Source: Undibacterium sp. YM2 (lineage in GTDB: Bacteria > Pseudomonadota > Gammaproteobacteria > Burkholderiales > Burkholderiaceae_D). Taken from it: a DNA stretch of 64,000 nucleotides. Below are positions 58,034 through 64,000 of the stretch, piece by piece. Each line of letters opens with the position of its first letter. Position 1 is the first letter of the stretch. The stretch is taken from positions 2,356,001 to 2,420,000 of the forward strand of contig NZ_AP018441.1 in assembly GCF_009937975.1 (NCBI RefSeq). Reading direction: 5' to 3'. Made by a program: the position numbers and the translations under genes. The notes under the pieces were generated by a model, which was not told where the DNA came from, ran no database searches, and saw only the letters and a list, made by a program, of their open reading frames with translations.

Positions 58034-58813
58034 ATGTTAATCACCCGGCGTTTGACGTGGATACTGGCAGCACTGATCAGTGTCATTTTGACTGTAGTTG
58101 TGTTTTTGCCTGCGAGTTGGCTGGGCTTTGTGCTTGAAAGACAAAGCCAGGGCAGGTTGAGTCTGGGCGATGTGCAAGGCAGTTTCTGGCAAGGCTCGGC
58201 ATTTGTGGGTGTGGCAGCAGGTAAAGTCGGGCCGGTGACTCCTTTGTTCCCCGGGCGGTTTCAGTGGCGTATTTCACCTCTGCTGATGTTGGGGCAAATC
58301 AAGGTCGAGCTGGAAAATTCTGCGGCCCTGTCTGCCCCTGTCAAGATTGCCGGCAACTTCAGCCAATGGCAAGTCAGTCCGTCGGTGCTGTTGTTGCCGC
58401 CTGAACGGCTGGAAGGTTTGGGGGCTCCTTTGAATACCGTAGGGCCTACCGGTTTGTTGCATTTGTCCTGGAATGAGTTGCTGTTTTCGCGCAAGAATGC
58501 CCAGTTGAGTATGACAGGACACATGCAGCTGGAGCTGGCAGAAATGGCGTCACGCCTGTCACCTATCAAACCTCTGGGTAGTTACCAGATGGCGTTTGAT
58601 TTGCGCGGAACAGAAGCAGATATGCAGTTGTTGACGATGAAGGGCCCGATGATGCTGGCAGGCAGTGGAAAAATGACGAATGGTCGTTTCCAGTTTTCTG
58701 GCAAGGCATGGGCAGAGGCAGGGCAAGAAGCAAGGCTGGCAAATTTATTGAATTTGCTTGGGCAGCGTCGTAATGACGGTGAAAAAGATGTAATTGCGTT
58801 AGAGTTCAAATGA
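58034..58813 (+). CDS. gspN: Type II secretion protein GspN
   Basis: 259 residues. Signal-anchor helix (TWILAALISVILTVVVFLPASWL) and then beta-rich segments (LSLGDVQGSFWQGSAFV, PLFPGRFQWRISPLLML) typical of GspN, a periplasmic T2SS accessory protein found in some systems. It overlaps gspD by 4 bases (ATGA). GspN is not universal in T2SS; its presence here is in line with other Burkholderiales loci. Confidence 0.9.
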   Translation: MLITRRLTWILAALISVILTVVVFLPASWLGFVLERQSQGRLSLGDVQGSFWQGSAFVGVAAGKVGPVTPLFPGRFQWRISPLLMLGQIKVELENSAALSAPVKIAGNFSQWQVSPSVLLLPPERLEGLGAPLNTVGPTGLLHLSWNELLFSRKNAQLSMTGHMQLELAEMASRLSPIKPLGSYQMAFDLRGTEADMQLLTMKGPMMLAGSGKMTNGRFQFSGKAWAEAGQEARLANLLNLLGQRRNDGEKDVIALEFK

Positions 58814-60978
58814 AAACATTTCCATTAAAGCACAGGGTCGCCATGACTAGAAATTCGCTACGCCAACCTATCCAGCAATTGTCTGCATTGACTGGTGCGG
58901 CAATATTGACAGCCGGTTTCTTGATGGCACCTATGGCCATGGCACAAGACCCGTCAAAAAATACGGTCGATATCAACCTGGTTGGCGCGGACATAGAGTC
59001 GGCCATCAAGGCGATAGGTCACTATACCGGCGTGACTTTCATCATTGACCCCCGGGTCAAGGGACAGATCAATCTGGTGTCGGAAACACCGCTGACCAAG
59101 GACCAGGCTTATAAGCTACTGACTTCCACTTTGCGTCTGCAAGGTTTTTCAGTGGTGACGGCGGACGGTTACTCCAAGGTGGTGCCAGAGTCAGATGCCA
59201 AGTTGCAGCCCGGCCCTACCCAGAATACAAGTTCAGAAAGAACAGAAACTGCCAAGGGTGACCAGGTCGTCACCCAGATCTATAAGCTGAATTATGAGTC
59301 ATCTGCCAATATCGTGACGATATTGCGCCCGCTGATTTCGCCGAATAATACGATTAATGGTAACCCCAGCAATAATACGGTGGTCATTACCGATTATGCA
59401 GACAACATCAAGCGCCTGAACAAGATCATCGCTGCCCTGGATGTGCCTGCAACCACAGATATGGATGTGGTCCTGATCAAGCATGCAATCGCTTCTGACA
59501 TCGCCACCATGGTTTCCAAGGTCGTAGATTCGGGCGGCGGCGGTGCTGACCCTACCAAGCCGGTATTGTTGGCTGACCCGCGTTCCAATGCCATATTGGT
59601 GCGTGCCTCTTCTGTGGCCAAGGCAAACCAGATCAAGTCGCTGATCGCCAAGCTTGATCAGCCTACCTCACAGCCTGGCAATGTCCATGTGGTTTATTTA
59701 AAGAATGCTGAGGCTGAGAAGCTGGCGCAAACCTTGCGCTCCATCGTTACTGGCGATACTTCTTCCTCGCGCAGTTCAAGCAGCACGATTTCCAATGCAG
59801 GCAGCGCGGCTAATGGTACCAACAGCCCTGTATCTGCAAATACTACCGGCACGACGCAAAGTAGCATGCCATCATTCAGTAATAACAGCACAGGCAGCAG
59901 CTCCAGTGGTGGCGGTGCAGCTGGATATATCCAGGCTGACGCATCGACCAATACCCTGATCATTACCGCGAGTGAACCTGTTTACCGCAATTTGCGCACG
60001 GTGATAGAACAGCTTGATGCCCGCCGTGCCCAGGTTTATGTGGAGGCACTGATTGTTGAGATCAGTGCAGACAAATCCAATGAGCTGGGTGTGCAATGGC
60101 TGGGCTTGTCAGGTGACAGTACCAGTAATTATCGTATAGGCGGTGGCACGTCGTTCTCTACCAAGGGAAATAATATCCTTAACCTTGCTGCAGGCAATGC
60201 CACTACACTAGGCTCGGTGTTGCCGGGCTCAGGCTTGTCTCTGGGCTTGTTCAAACAAGTCAATGGTCAATTGGGCCTGGGCGCATTGGCGCGTGTGTTG
60301 CAGACAGATGGCAATGCCAATGTCTTGTCGATACCAAATATCGTCACGCTGGATAACGAAGAAGCCAATATTATCGTCGGTAAAAATGTCCCGCTGATTA
60401 CTGGTCAATTTACCACTGCATCCAGTGGTACTGCTGGTGTCAATCCTTTTCAGACCATAGACCGCAAACAGGTAGGTTTGAAGTTGAAAATCAAGCCGCA
60501 AATCTCTGAAGGCGGCACAGTCAAGCTGGCGATTTATCAGGAAGTATCGAGCGTGGATGATACGACCAATGCCGCAGGCATTATTACCAAGGAACGCTCG
60601 ATCACTACCAATGTGCTGGTCGATGATGGCCAGATTATTGCGCTGGGTGGTTTGATTGAAGACAGCACCACTGATGGTGGCGAAAAAGTACCAGGCCTGG
60701 GTGACATTCCCTTGATTGGCAATCTGTTCAAATACCAGACCAGCAAACGTTCCAAGACAAATTTGATGGTGTTCCTGCGTCCTACAGTGATACGCAATGC
60801 AGAGCAAAGCAATAATATTTCTGTTGATCGCTATGACTATATGCGTACCCAGATCGTACCTTCCAAAGATGGCGTTGCAGAGAATTTGTGGCCGTCTGCA
60901 GAAAAAGGAAAATTACTGACTACTCCTTTGCTGATCTCTCCTGAGAAAACACCGACAACAGGCAAGGAAGGCAAATAA
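58810..60978 (+). CDS. gspD: Type II secretion outer-membrane secretin GspD
   Basis: 722 residues. Signal peptide ending in MAMAQD (about residue 45). N0 domain (INLVGADIESAIKAIGHYTG), N1-N3 repeats (KLNYESSANIVTILRPLIS, VYLKNAEAEKLAQTLRSIV), a Ser/Gly/Asn-rich insert of about 60 residues within N3 (59760-59925), then the secretin domain (LGALARVLQTDGNANVLSIP, VGKNVPLITGQ, GEKVPGLGDIPLIGNLF). Forms the 15-subunit gate for folded exoproteins. No pilotin gene seen. 3 bases before gspE. Confidence 0.95.
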   Translation: MKTFPLKHRVAMTRNSLRQPIQQLSALTGAAILTAGFLMAPMAMAQDPSKNTVDINLVGADIESAIKAIGHYTGVTFIIDPRVKGQINLVSETPLTKDQAYKLLTSTLRLQGFSVVTADGYSKVVPESDAKLQPGPTQNTSSERTETAKGDQVVTQIYKLNYESSANIVTILRPLISPNNTINGNPSNNTVVITDYADNIKRLNKIIAALDVPATTDMDVVLIKHAIASDIATMVSKVVDSGGGGADPTKPVLLADPRSNAILVRASSVAKANQIKSLIAKLDQPTSQPGNVHVVYLKNAEAEKLAQTLRSIVTGDTSSSRSSSSTISNAGSAANGTNSPVSANTTGTTQSSMPSFSNNSTGSSSSGGGAAGYIQADASTNTLIITASEPVYRNLRTVIEQLDARRAQVYVEALIVEISADKSNELGVQWLGLSGDSTSNYRIGGGTSFSTKGNNILNLAAGNATTLGSVLPGSGLSLGLFKQVNGQLGLGALARVLQTDGNANVLSIPNIVTLDNEEANIIVGKNVPLITGQFTTASSGTAGVNPFQTIDRKQVGLKLKIKPQISEGGTVKLAIYQEVSSVDDTTNAAGIITKERSITTNVLVDDGQIIALGGLIEDSTTDGGEKVPGLGDIPLIGNLFKYQTSKRSKTNLMVFLRPTVIRNAEQSNNISVDRYDYMRTQIVPSKDGVAENLWPSAEKGKLLTTPLLISPEKTPTTGKEGK

Positions 60979-60981
60979 GCC

Positions 60982-62412
60982 ATGCTTGATCATCGTTTAT
61001 TGCCTTATGGTTTTGCCAGGGATTTCTCTGTGTTGGCAGTCAGGGACAATGCTGTCATCAATGGCGTCGTAGAAATCCAGATTTCCAAGATGACGCCCTC
61101 TGCAGCGATAGCTGAAGTTGGCCGCAAGTTTGGCAAAGTCAAACTGGTCATGCTGCCGCATACTGAGTTAGCCGAAGCAATCGCCAAGGCTTATGCCGGT
61201 TCTGGTGGTGATGCGGCCGATGTCGTCGGAGAAGTGGAATCTGATCTTGATCTGGCCAAACTCATGCTGGATATGCCAGCGATTGAGGACTTGCTGGAGT
61301 CGGCTGATGATGCGCCGGTGATACGCATGATCAATGCGCTGCTGACGCAGGCCCTGCGTGATGGCGCATCAGACATCCATATTGAGCCATTTGAACAAAT
61401 TTCTGTAGTGCGTTTCCGTGTTGATGGTGCCTTGCGTGACGTCGTGCGTCCGAAGAAGGCAATCCATGCTTCCCTGATTTCACGTATCAAAATCATGGCG
61501 CAGCTTGATATTGCCGAAAAACGCCTGCCGCAAGATGGCCGCATTACCTTGCGCATAGGTGGCAAGCCTGTTGATGTGCGGGTATCCACTTTACCAACCG
61601 GCCATGGAGAACGTGCTGTATTGCGCTTGCTGGATAAAGAAGCGGGGCGTCTGGATTTGAGTCATCTGGGCATGAGCGCAGATGTGTTGACGCAATTTGA
61701 CAAGCTGATCGCGCAACCGCATGGCATCGTGCTGGTGACCGGGCCAACTGGTTCGGGCAAGACCACGACTTTGTATGCAGCTTTGTCGCGGGTGAACGCC
61801 GGTACCACCAATATCCTGACGGTGGAAGATCCTATCGAATATGAACTGGCCGGTGTTGGCCAGACACAGGTCAATGCAAAAATCGAAATGACTTTTGCCA
61901 AGGCCTTGCGGGCAATTTTGCGGCAAGATCCTGACGTCATCATGATAGGTGAGATACGCGATCTGGAAACCGCGCAAATTGCGGTACAGGCATCCTTGAC
62001 AGGTCATTTGGTGCTGGCAACCTTGCATACCAATGATTCTGCTGCGGCAGTCACGCGTTTGCTGGATATGGGTATAGAACCCTTCCTGTTGTCTTCTTCA
62101 TTGCTGGGTGTGGTTGCCCAGCGACTGGTGCGCAAATTGTGTACGCATTGCCGTGTTGAAAAAGAAGGCACTTGGCATGCGGTCGGTTGCGAGCATTGCG
62201 GCCATACTGGTTATCAGGGGCGTGTTGGTGTTTATGAGTTATTGCAAACCACAGACGCGATTCGTGCCCAGATACATCATGAGGCGGCAGAAGCAGAAAT
62301 ACGTGCGGCAGCCCAGGCGGATGGCATGAAAACCATGCGTGAAGATGGTGATCGCTGGCTGAAAACTGGTGTTACTACGCCAGAAGAATTGTTGCGCGTG
62401 ACTAAGGAATAA
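60982..62412 (+). CDS. gspE: Type II secretion ATPase GspE
   Basis: 476 residues. N-terminal N1E/N2E domain (residues 1-110), then the ATPase core: Walker A GPTGSGKTTTL near 254-264, Asp box ILTVEDPIEYELAGVGQ, Walker B DPDVIMIGEIRDLETA, His box TGHLVLATLHTNDSAA. The tetracysteine zinc domain CTHCRVEKEGTWHAVGCEHC is present but short: 12 residues between the Cys pairs, against about 29 in Vibrio EpsE as I recall it. Hexameric motor driving the pseudopilus. Confidence 0.96.
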   Translation: MLDHRLLPYGFARDFSVLAVRDNAVINGVVEIQISKMTPSAAIAEVGRKFGKVKLVMLPHTELAEAIAKAYAGSGGDAADVVGEVESDLDLAKLMLDMPAIEDLLESADDAPVIRMINALLTQALRDGASDIHIEPFEQISVVRFRVDGALRDVVRPKKAIHASLISRIKIMAQLDIAEKRLPQDGRITLRIGGKPVDVRVSTLPTGHGERAVLRLLDKEAGRLDLSHLGMSADVLTQFDKLIAQPHGIVLVTGPTGSGKTTTLYAALSRVNAGTTNILTVEDPIEYELAGVGQTQVNAKIEMTFAKALRAILRQDPDVIMIGEIRDLETAQIAVQASLTGHLVLATLHTNDSAAAVTRLLDMGIEPFLLSSSLLGVVAQRLVRKLCTHCRVEKEGTWHAVGCEHCGHTGYQGRVGVYELLQTTDAIRAQIHHEAAEAEIRAAAQADGMKTMREDGDRWLKTGVTTPEELLRVTKE

Positions 62413-62416
62413 GTAC

Positions 62417-63637
62417 ATGCCAGCATTTCGATATGAGGCTGTTGATAACGCAGGCCATACCAGCAAAGGCGTATTAAATGCCGATAGTGCCCGGGCTGCC
62501 CGCAGTGACTTGCGAGCTCAGGGCCTGGTGCCAGTTACTGTAGAGTCCATTGCCAATCAAATGGATGCGGGTGGCAAGCGCAAGACCAGCTTCTTTGCCG
62601 ATCATCTTTCTACAGTGGAAAATGCCTTATTCACCAGACAATTGTCCAGTCTGCTGGAGGCGGGCTTACCGCTTGAGCAATCCCTGTCTGCCTTGCTGGA
62701 GCAATCAGAGCGCACTTATGTCCGTGACCTGGTCGGTTCTATACGTTCGGAAGTCATGGCCGGTAATTCCCTGTCTGACGCGCTGAAGCAGCATCCCAAT
62801 GATTTTACTGATATCTATTGTGCACTCGTGGCTTCGGGTGAGCATATCGGCCATCTGTCGCGGGTGTTGTCGCGACTGGCTGATTACATAGAGAGACGTA
62901 ATGCGCTGATACAAAAAGTCAGGCTGGCATTTACTTATCCGGCAATCGTGACGGTGGTGGCTTTTGCCATCGTGATTTTCTTGTTGACTTATGTGGTGCC
63001 ACAAATTGTTTCTGTCTTTGCCAATACCAAGCAGAAGCTACCTTTCCTGACACTGGTGATGCTGGCCATTTCAGATTTTGTGCGTGCTTATGGCTGGATC
63101 GTTGCAATCCTGTTGGTGGCTGCTTTCTCTCTGTGGCGGCTGGCTTTGCGCAATCCTGATTTCAAGATGCGCTGGCACCGCTGGTTATTGCACGCGCCTT
63201 TGTATGGCAAGTTTGAACGCAGCCTGAATACGGCAAGGTTCGCCAGTACTCTCGCGATTACGACTGGCTCAGGCGTTCCTATCTTGCGGGCTCTGCAAAC
63301 CAGCCGCGAAACCTTGTCCAATGTGGCCATGCGTGCACAGGTAGAAGAGGCAACGGCTAGCGTCAGAGAAGGCGTCAGCCTGGCACGCGCCTTGTCGGCG
63401 CACAAGCATTTTCCACCCATGTTGATACATATGATCAGGGCAGGCGAGGTGACTGGTGAATTGCCCGCCATGCTGGAGCGTGCGTCAAATACCCAGGAGC
63501 AGGACCTTGAGCGCCGGGCAATGACCATGGCTGGCTTTCTGGAGCCGGTATTGATCCTGACCATGGGGATCGTGGTCTTGCTCATCGTGCTGGCGGTACT
63601 GATGCCTATCATAGAAATAAATCAATTGGTACGCTAA
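62417..63637 (+). CDS. gspF: Type II secretion inner-membrane platform protein GspF
   Basis: 406 residues. N-terminal cytoplasmic domain (AFRYEAVDNAGHTSKGVLNA), two T2SSF domains (FTRQLSSLLEAGLPLEQSLSALL and FASTLAITTGSGVPILRALQT) and three membrane helices (IVTVVAFAIVIFLLTYVVP; WIVAILLVAAFSLW; LILTMGIVVLLIVLAVLMPI). Ends in EINQLVR, the usual GspF C-terminus. 10 bases before gspC. Confidence 0.96.
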   Translation: MPAFRYEAVDNAGHTSKGVLNADSARAARSDLRAQGLVPVTVESIANQMDAGGKRKTSFFADHLSTVENALFTRQLSSLLEAGLPLEQSLSALLEQSERTYVRDLVGSIRSEVMAGNSLSDALKQHPNDFTDIYCALVASGEHIGHLSRVLSRLADYIERRNALIQKVRLAFTYPAIVTVVAFAIVIFLLTYVVPQIVSVFANTKQKLPFLTLVMLAISDFVRAYGWIVAILLVAAFSLWRLALRNPDFKMRWHRWLLHAPLYGKFERSLNTARFASTLAITTGSGVPILRALQTSRETLSNVAMRAQVEEATASVREGVSLARALSAHKHFPPMLIHMIRAGEVTGELPAMLERASNTQEQDLERRAMTMAGFLEPVLILTMGIVVLLIVLAVLMPIIEINQLVR

Positions 63638-63647
63638 AAGGATAAAA

Positions 63648-64000
63648 ATGAAACGCTTACCTGTCCTTGTGACATTTCTTTTGTTTATCGCACTATGTGC
63701 GTCATTGAGTTTTTGGGCGCTGCGTTTATTCAAGCCGCAGGCAAGGGCGGTTGCTGCCGGGTTTCAGCAAAACAGTTATGAACCAGGTACTGGGCAATGG
63801 GGTGGTATTTTCGGTAATAGCCAGGCCGCGCAAGCTACTGCCACCAATTACCAGTTAAAAGGCATTGTGCTGGCAAAGCAGGCTGAAAAAAGTCTGGCCA
63901 TCATCAGTGCCAACGGAAAACCAGCTGTAGCTGTGGCCATGGATAAGGAGGTTGCTCCTGGCGTGCTCCTGAAAGAAGTGCATGAACAATATGTGATGGT
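63648..64000 (+). CDS. gspC: Type II secretion protein GspC, N-terminal part (cut by window end)
   Basis: ATG 63648 with ribosome-binding site AAAAGGA (63636-63642). The available 117 residues have a single membrane helix (LPVLVTFLLFIALCASLSFWAL), a linker, and the start of the HR domain (LKGIVLAKQAEKSLAIIS). It should contact GspD N0. The C-terminal PDZ or coiled-coil part is outside the window. Placing gspC after gspF, last in the operon, is less common than first. Confidence 0.85.
   Translation, partial: MKRLPVLVTFLLFIALCASLSFWALRLFKPQARAVAAGFQQNSYEPGTGQWGGIFGNSQAAQATATNYQLKGIVLAKQAEKSLAIISANGKPAVAVAMDKEVAPGVLLKEVHEQYVM

Overview
The window looks like chromosome of a betaproteobacterium of the order Burkholderiales, family Oxalobacteraceae. 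The support is the set of housekeeping proteins (CTP synthase, enolase, ClpB, DnaX/YbaB/RecR, ComEC), the complete type II secretion locus, and a Burkholderiales-type aryl-CoA degradation cluster. The moderate G+C, lower than in Herbaspirillum or Janthinobacterium, makes an Undibacterium-like genome my best guess. That is inference and no 16S gene is present. I found no tRNA or rRNA genes, CRISPR arrays, insertion sequences or prophage genes.

Layout. 1-11245 is mixed housekeeping: the end of a CrcB fluoride channel, a PhyH-type dioxygenase, proline iminopeptidase, ClpB behind a textbook sigma-32 promoter, an AraC regulator divergent from an MFS transporter, RraA-like protein, a DUF1460 protein, an XRE regulator and a CREST (alkaline-ceramidase-like) membrane protein. 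11294-16344 carries TatD, ComEC, an alpha/beta hydrolase and an LpxR-like lipid A deacylase. 16456-20260 carries pyrG, eno and ftsB, without the kdsA often found between pyrG and eno. 20507-24064 holds a large unrecognised lipoprotein and an unrecognised outer-membrane barrel candidate.

24074-40052 is a coherent 16-kb catabolic island. A branched-chain-type ABC transporter (livHMGF, minus strand) is divergent from an operon coding for an aryl-CoA ligase, the matching periplasmic binding protein, a fused FAD monooxygenase/old-yellow-enzyme reductase (2-aminobenzoyl-CoA monooxygenase/reductase or salicylyl-CoA 5-hydroxylase type), an SDR, a MarR regulator, enoyl-CoA hydratase, acyl-CoA dehydrogenase, thioesterase, a RidA-like protein, 3-hydroxyacyl-CoA dehydrogenase and glutaryl-CoA dehydrogenase. 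The likely job is uptake and CoA-dependent aerobic degradation of 2-aminobenzoate or a related ortho-substituted benzoate. The divergent intergenic region has two TTTAGG-based inverted repeats that may be the MarR operators.

40323-53042 is mixed: a K+ channel, an AidB-like flavoprotein divergent from a TetR regulator, dnaX-ybaB-recR, an HD-domain protein, a CoA transferase followed by a 25-residue membrane peptide, MarC, ElbB, a DUF1289 protein and an orphan Tat-exported molybdopterin oxidoreductase subunit. 53262-64000 is a type II secretion operon in the order gspG-H-I-J-K-L-M-N-D-E-F-C, with gspC cut by the window end.

Data quality matters here. Four genes (clpB, the MFS gene, ftsB and the 3' end of gspL) are each broken by what looks like the loss of a single base, three of them clearly in homopolymer runs. 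Because ftsB is normally essential, I read these as base-calling errors rather than true pseudogenes.
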